Positions 27,389 to 36,706 of a DNA stretch of 64,000 nt are shown one piece after another. Made by a program: the position numbers and the translations under genes. The DNA comes from Sphingobacterium bovisgrunnientis (GTDB lineage: Bacteria; Bacteroidota; Bacteroidia; Sphingobacteriales; Sphingobacteriaceae): the NCBI RefSeq assembly GCF_009829085.1, contig NZ_WUQY01000005.1:1-64000 (forward strand), written 5' to 3'. The notes under the pieces were generated by a model. The model ran no database searches. It was not told the origin of the DNA and worked only from the letters and a program-made list of their open reading frames with translations. How positions within the stretch are numbered: the stretch's first letter is position 1; every line of letters begins with the position of its first letter.

Positions 27389-27643
27389 ATGGAAAATACT
27401 ACAGCACAAAGACAACCGAAAACAACTGATAACAATGCTAATCAAACGCATTACTATGTAACGTTGACTATTGCTATTATTCTTGGTTTATTTGGTGTGT
27501 TTGTACGATTCGTGCCAGATGAAGTGAACGCGTTGAATCAATACACATTTTTATTTTCTCTGATAGCTAATATTGCAATTGTGATTGCATCTTTCATCGC
27601 ATTCAAAGTTGTATTTAAGATTTTAGGTTTCGGCGTAAAATAA
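27389..27643 (+). CDS. small two-helix membrane protein
   Basis: 84-aa protein with a polar Asn/Gln/Thr-rich N-terminus (1-22) and two transmembrane helices (about 23-43 and 53-78) separated by a short loop. No family recognised. It has its own consensus promoter and a strong terminator, so it is a genuine monocistronic gene. Confidence 0.7.
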   Translation: MENTTAQRQPKTTDNNANQTHYYVTLTIAIILGLFGVFVRFVPDEVNALNQYTFLFSLIANIAIVIASFIAFKVVFKILGFGVK

Positions 27644-27688
27644 AATAGATAATTTTTCGAAATATCTTTTCAAGATACTATATGTGAG

Positions 27689-27720
27689 AGCAGCGAATTA
27701 CCTTCGCTGCTTTTATTTTT
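27689..27720 (+). terminator. terminator after small membrane protein gene
   Basis: 9-bp GC-rich arms (27689-27697 / 27703-27711) with a 5-nt loop, followed by TTTATTTTT. Confidence 0.88.
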
Positions 27721-27849
27721 ACAGAAATATTATTTTTATTGATTTTATTAGTCCTAAATTTAAGATTAACATTTTGTTTACAATAACTTCACAATACAGG
27801 TGTATTTTGTTAACGTAAACACATTTCTTAACTTAATTAAAATAAACTC

Positions 27850-28740
27850 TTGAGATTCGCAGCTATAGACATAGGTTCCAATGCAGTTCGTTTACTAATT
27901 GCAGATATCTTACGAAAAGATAACAAAATATCTTATACAAAAAATACACTATTACGCGTTCCATTGCGATTAGGTGATGATGCATTTGTCGACAAAAAAA
28001 TTTCGCCAGCCAAATTTGAGGATATGGTGAAGACTATGCGTGCATTTAAGGATTTACTCGATGTCTATAAAGTAAGCGATTATATTGCTTGCGCGACTTC
28101 GGCTATGCGTGATTCAGAAAATGGTGCTCAAGTGGTAGCTGCATGTAAAGAAGTCGGTATTGATATTAAAATAATTGATGGCGGGTTAGAAGCAAAGATT
28201 ATTTACAATGCTTATTTGAGTGGCATCATGGATAAGGATAAGGTGTACCTTTACATTGATGTAGGTGGTGGTAGTACTGAGATTTCATTATTCGCTAATG
28301 GTGAATTGAAAGGATCTCGCTCTTTTAATTTGGGTACAATACGTATTTTGGATAATCAAGATACCCCAGAGACATGGCAAGATATGCGTGTATGGGTTAA
28401 GGAAATTACAAAAGGATACAAAGATATCTATGGTATAGGTACAGGCGGAAACATCAATAAACTTTCTCGAATAGCAAATAAAGGTGAAGATAAGCCTTTT
28501 AGTTATGCGAAATTGAAAGCTATTTATGTTCATTTGAACTCGTATTCTTTAAAAGATCGTATTCACGATTTGGGATTGCGCTCTGACCGTGCTGATGTTA
28601 TCATACCAGCAGCAGAAATATTTTTGACAATAATGAAGTCAGGTCATTTAAAAAATATTGTAGCTCCCCGTGTCGGTTTAGTGGATGGCATCATTCAGCA
28701 ATTAGTACAAAAAAATTATGCTAAAATATTATCGGCATAG
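27850..28740 (+). CDS. Ppx/GppA phosphatase family protein
   Basis: 296-aa member of the exopolyphosphatase/guanosine pentaphosphatase family (ASKHA fold). The phosphate-1 motif AAIDIGSNAVRLLIAD is at the N-terminus and the phosphate-2 loop YIDVGGGSTEISLF at about residues 136-149. It has only the two-lobed core domain, without the C-terminal HD-like domain of E. coli Ppx, as is usual in Bacteroidota. The start must be TTG (27850): translation from it gives the family's first residues, and an in-frame stop lies four codons upstream. No polyphosphate kinase gene is adjacent. Confidence 0.9.
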   Translation: MRFAAIDIGSNAVRLLIADILRKDNKISYTKNTLLRVPLRLGDDAFVDKKISPAKFEDMVKTMRAFKDLLDVYKVSDYIACATSAMRDSENGAQVVAACKEVGIDIKIIDGGLEAKIIYNAYLSGIMDKDKVYLYIDVGGGSTEISLFANGELKGSRSFNLGTIRILDNQDTPETWQDMRVWVKEITKGYKDIYGIGTGGNINKLSRIANKGEDKPFSYAKLKAIYVHLNSYSLKDRIHDLGLRSDRADVIIPAAEIFLTIMKSGHLKNIVAPRVGLVDGIIQQLVQKNYAKILSA

Positions 28741-28742
28741 GG

Positions 28743-28773
28743 CTTGCAAGTATTAAAAAAAGCTATATTTTTG
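28743..28773 (+). promoter_or_regulatory. tRNA-Leu promoter
   Basis: CTTG (28743-28746), a 19-nt spacer and TATTTTTG (28766-28773) fit the Bacteroidota consensus. It begins 3 bases past the ppx/gppA stop, 12 nt before the mature tRNA 5' end. Confidence 0.75.
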
Positions 28774-28784
28774 TGCCTACCAAC

Positions 28785-28868
28785 ACCTAGGTGGCGAAAT
28801 TGGTAGACGCACCATCTTGAGGGGGTGGCGCTCGCAAGGGCGTGGCAGTTCGAATCTGCTCCTAGGTA
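28785..28868 (+). tRNA. tRNA-Leu (anticodon GAG)
   Basis: Class II tRNA. The 7-bp acceptor stem pairs perfectly (ACCUAGG 28785-28791 with CCUAGGU 28861-28867), followed by discriminator A. The anticodon stem is CCAUC/GGUGG with loop UUGAGGG, giving GAG. A long variable arm (GCGCUCGCAAGGGCGU region) and a T-loop with GUUCGAAUC are present. The 3' CCA is not encoded. Confidence 0.96.
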
Positions 28869-28870
28869 CA

Positions 28871-28915
28871 AAAAACAGAAAGAGGAAAGTCAAACTTTCC
28901 TCTTTCTGTTTTTTT
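28871..28915. terminator. 20-bp perfect hairpin between tRNA-Leu and Fe-S gene
   Basis: Perfect 20-nt arms (28871-28890 / 28894-28913) with loop CAA and T-runs on both strands. It terminates the tRNA on one strand and the Fe-S protein gene on the other, whose stop codon starts at 28914. Confidence 0.92.
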
Positions 28916-29708
28916 ATAACTTATTAGCTCGAACGGTAATTTCCGCAATATCCAAAACTTGTATTTCCTGTTCTTTTTCTTTAACCTTGACGCCGTCACG
29001 TAGCATCGTCATACAGAATGGACAGGCTGCAGCCACAATAGATGCTTTGCTTTCGATTACATCCTCAATACGTTCTACATTGATATCTTTGTTTCCTGGC
29101 TCCGGCTCTTTAAACATTTGTGCACCTCCCGCACCACAGCATAGTCCATTACTTTTGCAACGTTTTAATTCAACTAAATCAGCATCTAACGATTCTAATA
29201 CTTTACGGGGAGCCTCGTACACTTCATTAGCGCGTCCCAAATAACATGGATCGTGGTAAGTTATCTTTTTACCTTTGAATTCATTTCCATCGCTTGGTTT
29301 CAATTTCCCATCGTCGATTAACGACTGAATCAATTGCGTATGATGTATTACTTCGTAGTGTCCACCCAGTGAAGGGTATTCATTCTTTAAGGTGTTAAAG
29401 CAATGCGGACAAGCTGTAACAATTTTTTTTATTTCATATCCATCAAGAACTTGAATATTCATCATGGCTTGCATTTGGAAGACAAACTCATTCCCAGCAC
29501 GTTTAGCTGGATCACCTGTACAACTTTCTTCTGTTCCTAATATTGCATATTTTATGCCTACATGATGCAGGATTTTACATATATCGCGTGTGATACGCTG
29601 CGCCCGTTCGTCGAAAGAACCAGCACAGCCCACCCAAAATAATAAATCTGGAGTTTCACCTTGTGCTAACAGCTCGGCTACAGTAGGGATATGTATATTA
29701 TTTTCCAT
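28914..29708 (-). CDS. CCG-domain (Fe-S)-binding protein, HdrB/LldE-like
   Basis: 264-aa cytoplasmic protein with two cysteine-rich CCG-type domains, the second complete (PCYLGR..CKSNGLCCGAGG..CPFC, about residues 159-229). The first half has C..C..CPHC. Such proteins carry an unusual [4Fe-4S] cluster and act as the heterodisulfide-reductase B or glycerol-3-P/lactate dehydrogenase electron-carrier part. The HdrC-like membrane partner is 12 bases upstream on the same strand. The physiological donor and acceptor are not given by context. Confidence 0.88.
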   Translation of the reverse strand: MENNIHIPTVAELLAQGETPDLLFWVGCAGSFDERAQRITRDICKILHHVGIKYAILGTEESCTGDPAKRAGNEFVFQMQAMMNIQVLDGYEIKKIVTACPHCFNTLKNEYPSLGGHYEVIHHTQLIQSLIDDGKLKPSDGNEFKGKKITYHDPCYLGRANEVYEAPRKVLESLDADLVELKRCKSNGLCCGAGGAQMFKEPEPGNKDINVERIEDVIESKASIVAAACPFCMTMLRDGVKVKEKEQEIQVLDIAEITVRANKL

Positions 29709-29720
29709 GTTTCAGCTATT

Positions 29721-31013
29721 TTAATTTTGAGTCCAATTTGCACGATCCGCTTGTGCGTATTTCCACGGTGCGCCATTGTTTTCGAGATTCCCCAACATAT
29801 TGTTGATACTTGATGGCGCTTGGGATTCTTCCATGATTGCGTATTGACGTAGACCCATGATGATTTCCAAAGGATTAATATTGACCGGACATTGTTCTAC
29901 GCAAGCATTACAGCTCGTACACGCCCAAATCTCTTCTCTGCTGATATACGTATCAAGTAAAGATTTTCCATCTTCTACGAATGATTTATTTTGATCTATA
30001 TTTTTTCCTACTTCTACGGACCGATCTCGCGTATCCATCATGATTTTACGAGGTGATAATAATTTACCAGTCATATTTGCAGGACAGGCTGCAGTACATC
30101 GTCCACATTCTGTACAAGTGTATGCGTCCAACAGATTCTTCCAAGTTAAGTCTTGTACATCTTTCACTCCGAAACGACTAACTTCTCCAGAAGGCGGGGG
30201 TAGGGAAGGATCCAGCATCGCTTTTACTTCAGCCGTCACAGATTCCATATTGTTGAATTTCCCTTTTGGTGCCAAATTGGAAAAGTAAGTATTTGGAAAA
30301 GCCAAAATGATATGTAAATGTTTGGATAGGGGCAGGTAATTTAAAAATGCTAAAACACCTACGATATGAAACCACCAGCAGAATCTCTCGACAAATATCA
30401 AGCTAGAAACAGTTTCAGGCAAGAGTCCAACTAAATATTGGCTGATAGGAAAGGAGCCAGCCGCTGTATAATTTTCAGGTTTTAGAAGTTGTAATTTGTG
30501 ATCTGCCGCATTCATAAAAAGAAAAGCAGTCATCAAAAGTATTTCCGCTATTAAGATGTAGTTCGCATCAGTTTTTGGCCCATTGTTTAATTCGGCTTGA
30601 TTTAGACGTTTTACTTTTAATACATTTCTTCGGATAAAAAATATGACGCATGAAAGCAATACGGCGAAAGCGAGTATTTCAAAGGAAGCAATTAGGAAAT
30701 CATAAAATCCACCCAAGAAGGATAAGACGCGGTGCGACCCAGTTAAGCCATCAATAACTATCTCAATCATCTCAATATTGATGATACAAAATCCCACATA
30801 CACAAATAAGTGCAATATCGCGGGAATAGGTTTTTTGAACATTTTTTTTTGTCCAAAAGCTACCAATAACATTGTCTTTATTCGTTCCGATGGATTGTAG
30901 AATCTATTGACTGATTTTCCCAGTTTAATATTTCGATATATCTTACTTACATTTCTATAAAAAAGTAAGAAGGCCGCTATAAATACCATAGCAAATAATA
31001 GTTGGCTTATCAT
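29721..31013 (-). CDS. membrane-bound 4Fe-4S ferredoxin-type protein, HdrC-like
   Basis: 430-aa protein. An N-terminal region with about five or six transmembrane segments (1-250, cytochrome-b/NarI-like in layout) is followed by a cytoplasmic domain with two 4Fe-4S sites: CTECGRCTAACP (about 298-309) and CTSCNACVEQCP (about 362-373). It pairs with the downstream CCG protein as a membrane quinone- or electron-bifurcation-type module. Similar two-gene sets occur widely in Bacteroidota. A TATATTTG promoter element (31043-31036) lies upstream. Confidence 0.87.
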   Translation of the reverse strand: MISQLLFAMVFIAAFLLFYRNVSKIYRNIKLGKSVNRFYNPSERIKTMLLVAFGQKKMFKKPIPAILHLFVYVGFCIINIEMIEIVIDGLTGSHRVLSFLGGFYDFLIASFEILAFAVLLSCVIFFIRRNVLKVKRLNQAELNNGPKTDANYILIAEILLMTAFLFMNAADHKLQLLKPENYTAAGSFPISQYLVGLLPETVSSLIFVERFCWWFHIVGVLAFLNYLPLSKHLHIILAFPNTYFSNLAPKGKFNNMESVTAEVKAMLDPSLPPPSGEVSRFGVKDVQDLTWKNLLDAYTCTECGRCTAACPANMTGKLLSPRKIMMDTRDRSVEVGKNIDQNKSFVEDGKSLLDTYISREEIWACTSCNACVEQCPVNINPLEIIMGLRQYAIMEESQAPSSINNMLGNLENNGAPWKYAQADRANWTQN

Positions 31014-31104
31014 AATGTTTATACAGGTTTATAAACAAATATAATAATCTAATTTATATTATGCGTGCATAATATAATATTTTGAAGAATTATAAAATGA
31101 CTCC

Positions 31105-31136
31105 AAAAAAAAAGGATGACTTATATTAAGTCATCC
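31105..31136 (-). terminator. terminator of the envelope-biogenesis operon
   Basis: 10-bp hairpin (31114-31123 / 31127-31136) with a 3-nt loop, followed on the minus strand by nine T. It lies 26 bases beyond the stop of the last OmpH gene. Confidence 0.85.
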
Positions 31137-31161
31137 CTTTTATTATTGTATTAAATAGAGA

Positions 31162-31695
31162 CTATTTAATACCTAATTTAACTTTTACGTCAGCCGATAC
31201 ATCATCGCCACCTGCGTAATATACAGCTGCATTAGAACCAATATCAAAGATATAAGCGTATCCTTTTTCTTTAGCTACTGCAGTAATTGCATTCATTACT
31301 TTTGTTTGAATAGGAGCCATTAATTCTTGCTGTTTTTTACCAACTTCTTCTTGCGCTACTTTTTGTACTTCTTGAATACGAGTTTGCATTTGCTGGTATT
31401 CTTGACCAATAGTTTGCAATTTTGTTTGAGTTTCCGCTTTATTTGCTTCACTTTGATTCAACATCAAATCATTCGCTTCCTTTTCTTTTGCTTGTAGCAA
31501 AGTAACCATATCTTGGATTTCTTTCTGCTTAGCATCACTCAAAACTTTTAATTGATCTGTAGCTGTTTTAAAATCTGCTGTTTGTTGAAATATTTCGTCA
31601 GCATTGATATGTCCAATTTTTTGTTGTGCATTTGCAACAGAAGTAGCTGCAAATAAACCCACTAATAATACCGCTCCTTTTAATAAATTTTTCAT
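31162..31695 (-). CDS. OmpH/Skp family periplasmic chaperone (second copy)
   Basis: 177-aa chaperone for outer-membrane proteins in the periplasm. Signal peptide (about 1-22, ending ANAQ), the IGHINADEIF entry strand, a long charged coiled-coil (about 40-130, rich in Gln/Lys/Glu) forming the tentacle, then a C-terminal closing strand. An ATG three codons upstream (31704) is an alternative start. A TACTTTTG element (31729-31722) just upstream may allow separate expression. Confidence 0.9.
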   Translation of the reverse strand: MKNLLKGAVLLVGLFAATSVANAQQKIGHINADEIFQQTADFKTATDQLKVLSDAKQKEIQDMVTLLQAKEKEANDLMLNQSEANKAETQTKLQTIGQEYQQMQTRIQEVQKVAQEEVGKKQQELMAPIQTKVMNAITAVAKEKGYAYIFDIGSNAAVYYAGGDDVSADVKVKLGIK

Positions 31696-31772
31696 TCTTT
31701 CCATTTTAATCTCAATACTTACAAAAGTAATTTTTCTATACTATTTTTTTATGTTAATAAATCAGTTTTATT

Positions 31773-32318
31773 TTATTTTTGATTTGCCTGTAGCAATGAT
31801 GGATTAGGTTTGTAGCCTAATTTTGTGATTACATCATTGCTTTTATCTAATGCTGGATTAGAATACAAGAATGTCAATTCACTTCCTTTGTCTACGATAA
31901 AATCAAATCCTTGAGCTTTTGCAAAATCTTCTATGGCCTTGGAAATACGAGTTTGAATAGGTTGGAACAATCGCGTTCTTTCTTTTTCCAAATCACCGCC
32001 ATAGCTGAATTTTTGACGTTGCAAATCTTTGACTTGTTTTTCTTTGTTAACAATCTCATCTTCTCTTCGCTTGCGCATATCTTCACTCAATAGAGAGTGA
32101 TCATTTTGATAAGCTTTATACAGTTTTTCAATCTCTGTATATTGAATATCGATTTGATCTTGCCACTGTTTTGCTAGATCATCAATTTGTTTTTGTGCTG
32201 AGGTGTATTCAGGTACATGTCTTAGGATATATTCAGAGTCCACATAAGCGAAACGTTGCGCAAAAGTAGCGCTGATGCTTACTGTTAGAAATGCTAAAAT
32301 TGCGAAAATCTTTTTCAT
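31773..32318 (-). CDS. OmpH/Skp family periplasmic chaperone (first copy)
   Basis: 181-aa Skp-like chaperone: signal peptide (about 1-20, ending TFAQ), the RFAYVDSEYILRHVPEY core strand, long coiled-coil (about 40-125), and a C-terminal VDKGSELTFLYSNPALDKSNDV segment read in pieces. It holds unfolded outer-membrane proteins for BamA, encoded 57 bases upstream. The tandem second copy suggests some specialisation. Confidence 0.92.
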   Translation of the reverse strand: MKKIFAILAFLTVSISATFAQRFAYVDSEYILRHVPEYTSAQKQIDDLAKQWQDQIDIQYTEIEKLYKAYQNDHSLLSEDMRKRREDEIVNKEKQVKDLQRQKFSYGGDLEKERTRLFQPIQTRISKAIEDFAKAQGFDFIVDKGSELTFLYSNPALDKSNDVITKLGYKPNPSLLQANQK

Positions 32319-32374
32319 ATACTACAAATTATTGTTTTTTATAGGACAGCAATTATACTAAAAAGTTTAATTTA

Positions 32375-34951
32375 TTAAAAACCTCCCATATTTTGAATAA
32401 TACTGAATGTAAAGTTTTGTCTCCACGCATCTGTGCGCATGCCAGGAATAGGATCAAATGCATGTCCATAGTCAATACCTAGCATACCAAAGATAGGTAA
32501 GAAGATACGTGCACCTATACCTGCTGAGCGACGCATTTTAAATGGATTTACCTCAGAGAATTTATTCCATGTGTTACCTGCTTCTGCAAAAGCTAATGCA
32601 AATACGGTTGCTTGATCATTTAACAAGATTGGGTGACGCAATTCTAATTGATACTTCGCATAAATTGGACTACCTGAGTTAATTGCAATATTTTGGTAAC
32701 CATTACCCGTAGAAGCAGGGATGATTGTACCATTCGCATAACCTCTCATTGCTATGATCTCAGAACCTTGTAAGAAGTCAAAGCCTTGCATACCGTCACC
32801 ACCTAATTTGAAACGCTCGAATGTTGATGTTTTAGTTCTATCTGTATAATTTCCTAAATATCCGAATTGTGCTTGCGATTTCAAGATTAACTTACCAGCA
32901 ATTTTCGTGTACCATTGGGAATCAAATTTCCATTTGTGGTATTCTGTCCATTTGTAACGAATTGGATCAGGATCTGTATCGTAATTAATGCTATTCCATG
33001 ACGAATATGGCGGAGTCAAGGATACTGAAAACTTAATATTTGAACCTGAGGTAGGGTAGATCGGTGCATCTATTGAGTTACGGCTGATTTCTTGCGTAAA
33101 ATTTATATTGAATGCAGTACCATCCGAAAACAAGAAATAGTTACCATAGTTCTGTAATTTATAACGTTGGAACGATAATGAACTGTTAATTTGGAAGTAG
33201 TTGTCAGGCCATTGTAGACGCTTACCTAATGAAGCCGTCACACCTGACATCCAAATACGCTGCAAATCTCTATCAGCTACCATCTGCTCTCCTGTGTAAT
33301 AATTAAAACCACCGTAAGATGAGTTGGAAGTGTAGGCACTCAACCCAAAGTAAATTGGTTTTTTACCACCTAACCAAGGCTCTGAAAATGAGAAACTATA
33401 TGATTGGTAACGTTTTCCTGAAGTTTGGCCTCTAATACTTAACTTTTGTCCGTCACCACGAGGAAGTGGTTTCCAAGCTTCTTTTTTGAAGAAATTACTT
33501 GTTGAGAAGTTGTTAAATGTTAAACCTAATGTACCTATAATCTGTCCAGCACCATAACCACCGGATAACTCCACCTGATCAGAAGGTTTTTCTACTACGT
33601 TGAAAACTACATCTGTCGTACCTTCATCGTGATTCATTGTAGAAGAAGGAATATCTGGTGTAATTTTTTGCTCATCAAACATACCCAATTGCGAAATCTC
33701 ACGAATACTTCGCATGATTAGCTCTCTCGAATATTTCTGTCCTGGCTTGGTGTAAATAGAACGTAATACTACACGGTCATTTGTTACATCATTACCTTTT
33801 ACGATTACATTATTAATCGTGTATTGTTTGCCTTCAGAAATTTGAATTTCTAGGTCAATTGTATCGTTGTAGATTCTTTTAATTATAGGATTTACATTAA
33901 ATGTCAGGTAGCCATCATTCTGATAGATTGCACTAATATCATCGCTATTACGCGTTGGACCCATCAATTTACTTGTCAATTTCTCTTCAGAATAAACGTT
34001 TCCTTTTTCAATTCCTAAAATTATATTCAATACAGAATCCGTGAATTTAGTATTTCCAGACCAGTCGATATTTCCAACAAAATATTTAGGTCCTTCATAG
34101 ATTTCAATATCTATTGCCACTTCATTATTGTCAAATCTGTACACAGAGTCACGAAGAATCTGTGCATCACGATACCCTTTATCTTGAAGTTTGGCAACTA
34201 ATTTCTCTTTCGCTTCTGTATATTTATCATCTTTGAATTTACCAGGGCCAAATATTCTAAACCATTTACGTGGTTTTACACCTTTTAAATATTTTGTAAG
34301 CTCCTTATTTGTAAAAGTTTCATTTCCTGAGAAGTGTACACTATTAACTTTGATTTTTTTGTTTCTATCTACATCTACAACTACAATTTCGTTGTTAGTC
34401 TGGGATGAATCTTTAACAGTCTGGATATTTATATCTGGATATAAATATGATTTTTCGCGTAAGAACTTCGCTATAGTATTTCTTGTAGATTGAAGCAAAT
34501 TGTCGTTTACAATACGCCCTGCGTTTGCATTTAATCTCTTATTGATTTCATCAGTTTGTGATTTACTCAAGCCGCTAATTTCTATGCGTGTAAGACGTGG
34601 TCTTTCATGTACACGAATTTCTAAGAAAATATTTTCTCCCTCAATCCGTGTAGCCCACAATTGTACATCTTCAAAAAGATTTTGAGCCATCAAATCTTTG
34701 ATTACATTCGATGTAGCCTCGCTAGGAACTTCAATGTATTGACCAATAGATAATTTTGATATCGTAATTAATACATCCGTATCTAGATACTGCGCTCCCT
34801 TGACAGTCACACCAGCAATGACATAATCTTTTGGTTGTAAATAACTAAACTCATCAGGATCCGAAAGATTAATCGGATTTTGTACTTGAGCAAAAGTATT
34901 GGACCAAGTGAATATTATAAATGTTAATGTCAGAATGTATAGTTGCTTCAT
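32375..34951 (-). CDS. bamA: Outer membrane protein assembly factor BamA
   Basis: 858-aa Omp85 protein, the essential insertase for outer-membrane beta-barrels. Signal peptide (about 1-21), then five POTRA domains (about 45-440) and a 16-strand barrel (about 470-858) with the conserved MRGY-type segment (AMRGYANG) and the C-terminal aromatic strand ending IQNMGGF. Its neighbours encode UppS, DUF6089 and two Skp chaperones, the standard Bacteroidota arrangement. Confidence 0.95.
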   Translation of the reverse strand: MKQLYILTLTFIIFTWSNTFAQVQNPINLSDPDEFSYLQPKDYVIAGVTVKGAQYLDTDVLITISKLSIGQYIEVPSEATSNVIKDLMAQNLFEDVQLWATRIEGENIFLEIRVHERPRLTRIEISGLSKSQTDEINKRLNANAGRIVNDNLLQSTRNTIAKFLREKSYLYPDINIQTVKDSSQTNNEIVVVDVDRNKKIKVNSVHFSGNETFTNKELTKYLKGVKPRKWFRIFGPGKFKDDKYTEAKEKLVAKLQDKGYRDAQILRDSVYRFDNNEVAIDIEIYEGPKYFVGNIDWSGNTKFTDSVLNIILGIEKGNVYSEEKLTSKLMGPTRNSDDISAIYQNDGYLTFNVNPIIKRIYNDTIDLEIQISEGKQYTINNVIVKGNDVTNDRVVLRSIYTKPGQKYSRELIMRSIREISQLGMFDEQKITPDIPSSTMNHDEGTTDVVFNVVEKPSDQVELSGGYGAGQIIGTLGLTFNNFSTSNFFKKEAWKPLPRGDGQKLSIRGQTSGKRYQSYSFSFSEPWLGGKKPIYFGLSAYTSNSSYGGFNYYTGEQMVADRDLQRIWMSGVTASLGKRLQWPDNYFQINSSLSFQRYKLQNYGNYFLFSDGTAFNINFTQEISRNSIDAPIYPTSGSNIKFSVSLTPPYSSWNSINYDTDPDPIRYKWTEYHKWKFDSQWYTKIAGKLILKSQAQFGYLGNYTDRTKTSTFERFKLGGDGMQGFDFLQGSEIIAMRGYANGTIIPASTGNGYQNIAINSGSPIYAKYQLELRHPILLNDQATVFALAFAEAGNTWNKFSEVNPFKMRRSAGIGARIFLPIFGMLGIDYGHAFDPIPGMRTDAWRQNFTFSIIQNMGGF

Positions 34952-35040
34952 TTAATTCTAATTATGGATGCTAAAGTACATCAATCTGTTGTTAATTTTT
35001 GTTAAAAGATAAATTATCGAAAACCCACTTTAAATTACTG

Positions 35041-35778
35041 TTAGAGCTGTTCGCTGGTCTTTCCAAACCTTCTTTCTCTGTTTTGAAAATCCAAAATTGC
35101 ACCAAATAAATCTTCTCTTGTGAAATCGGGCCATAGTTTTGGGGAGAACCAAAGTTCTGTATAGGCTAATTGCCAAAGTAAAAAATTACTGATTCGTTGC
35201 TCGCCACTTGTGCGAATCATCAAATCCGGATCAGGCGTTCCATCTGTTTGTAAATTTGAACTAAATAAATCATCATTTATATCCTCAACGTTAATATCAC
35301 CAGCAACGACTTTCTGAGCTATTTTCTTAGTAGCTTCGATTATTTCGTTTCTTGAGCCATAACTCAAAGCTAGTGTGAGGACACAAGTGGTATTGTTTTT
35401 AGTTAGTTCAATAGTATTGGTTAAAGTATTTTGGCAATTGTTAGGCAGACTGTCTAATGAACCGATAGCTTTGACACGTACGCCATTAGTTTGAAATGTA
35501 GGCAATTCTTTATTAAGAGAATTAATTAATAATTCCATTAACGCTTGTACTTCTAATTTGGGGCGGTTCCAGTTTTCGGACGAAAAAGCATAGAGTGTAA
35601 GATGTTTGACTCCCACTTCAATGGCTCCTTCCAAAACTTCTCGTACAGCAGTTACCCCGTTTTTGTGTCCAAATACTCTCAACTTACCCAATCCTTTGGC
35701 CCATCTACCATTACCATCCATGATGATAGCAATATGTTGAGGTAATCTTGACCTATCTATCTTATTCTTCAAGCTCAT
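35041..35778 (-). CDS. uppS: Isoprenyl (undecaprenyl) diphosphate synthase
   Basis: 245-aa cis-prenyltransferase making the C55 lipid carrier for peptidoglycan and surface polysaccharide. Family signatures: HIAIIMDGNGRWAKG near the N-terminus with the catalytic Asp, LTLYAFSSENW, and DLMIRTSGEQRISNFLLWQ with the substrate-binding Arg residues near the C-terminus. It lies 4 bases from the DUF6089 gene and just upstream of bamA. Confidence 0.96.
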   Translation of the reverse strand: MSLKNKIDRSRLPQHIAIIMDGNGRWAKGLGKLRVFGHKNGVTAVREVLEGAIEVGVKHLTLYAFSSENWNRPKLEVQALMELLINSLNKELPTFQTNGVRVKAIGSLDSLPNNCQNTLTNTIELTKNNTTCVLTLALSYGSRNEIIEATKKIAQKVVAGDINVEDINDDLFSSNLQTDGTPDPDLMIRTSGEQRISNFLLWQLAYTELWFSPKLWPDFTREDLFGAILDFQNRERRFGKTSEQL

Positions 35779-35782
35779 TCTC

Positions 35783-36637
35783 TTATCTTTTTATCCAGCT
35801 GTAGCAATTAGGGTCAAATATAGTATATGTCAACGTTATGCCTGCTGTCATATATCCATCTTTATTTTTACCGTCACCTCTTGCTAAACCTGCATTACCA
35901 GTTAAATTACTTGATGGATCAGCTAAATATATCCAATCATTAGTATCAAACGGGCGTTTTTCATTTTGTGGACCAACCATAATATTCGGAAATGCAATGT
36001 CTTGCGGTACAGATGTCGCATAGTACTTGCTCACATTATCCAAATTATCGGTAAATGCAAGTCTATAGCTTATTTCTCCTCCTATAGACCACATGCTATT
36101 CAATTTGTATTTAATTCCTAAGCTTAATGGAATAGCAAGATTCCAATTCGCATATAATTGTGAATTGGTTGTTTCATCGTATTCTAATTTCAAAGGTCTT
36201 AATTTAACCTTATGCTCATCATAATATATATACGGATCGTGTTTCAATATTGCAATACCTGTAGAAATATAAGGTGTAAATTTCGATTTATTTTTGCTTC
36301 TAAAATATGTCCAAAAATTGAAGTTTACTGCTAATGCTAATTCTGTAATTTGATTTCTGAATTTTAAGTTACGTATTTGTTGTAGACTGTTTTGAAAATC
36401 TTGATCACTACCAGATATTAACAAGTGATTTCCACTTAGTTTTATCCCCCATGTAGGATCCAAATTATAATTTATAAAAAGCCCTCCTCCAAAATTTTTA
36501 ATATAAAAATTATTTGAAGTATTAAGGTCTCCCAAATATCCCGTCGCAGCACCATTGATTCCGATTTCATATCGTTGGGCATGCAATTTTAATGAAAAAA
36601 AAGACACAAGGGTTAATATGGCTAATCTTAAAAACAA
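35783..36637 (-). CDS. DUF6089 family outer-membrane beta-barrel protein
   Basis: 284-aa protein with a signal peptide (about 1-20, ending LHAQ) and alternating aromatic beta-strands of a small outer-membrane barrel, ending TLTYTIF before a short tail. It corresponds to DUF6089, usually found between nadK and uppS in Bacteroidota. No ATG is available: the reading frame starts at a TTG (36637) with an in-frame stop three codons before it. Function unknown. Confidence 0.8.
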   Translation of the reverse strand: MFLRLAILTLVSFFSLKLHAQRYEIGINGAATGYLGDLNTSNNFYIKNFGGGLFINYNLDPTWGIKLSGNHLLISGSDQDFQNSLQQIRNLKFRNQITELALAVNFNFWTYFRSKNKSKFTPYISTGIAILKHDPYIYYDEHKVKLRPLKLEYDETTNSQLYANWNLAIPLSLGIKYKLNSMWSIGGEISYRLAFTDNLDNVSKYYATSVPQDIAFPNIMVGPQNEKRPFDTNDWIYLADPSSNLTGNAGLARGDGKNKDGYMTAGITLTYTIFDPNCYSWIKR

Positions 36638-36706
36638 AGTCTTTTAATTTGGATGTAAAGATAAAGTTTTTGAAATAATTGTTATTATATAATGTGTAAA
36701 ACTCGC

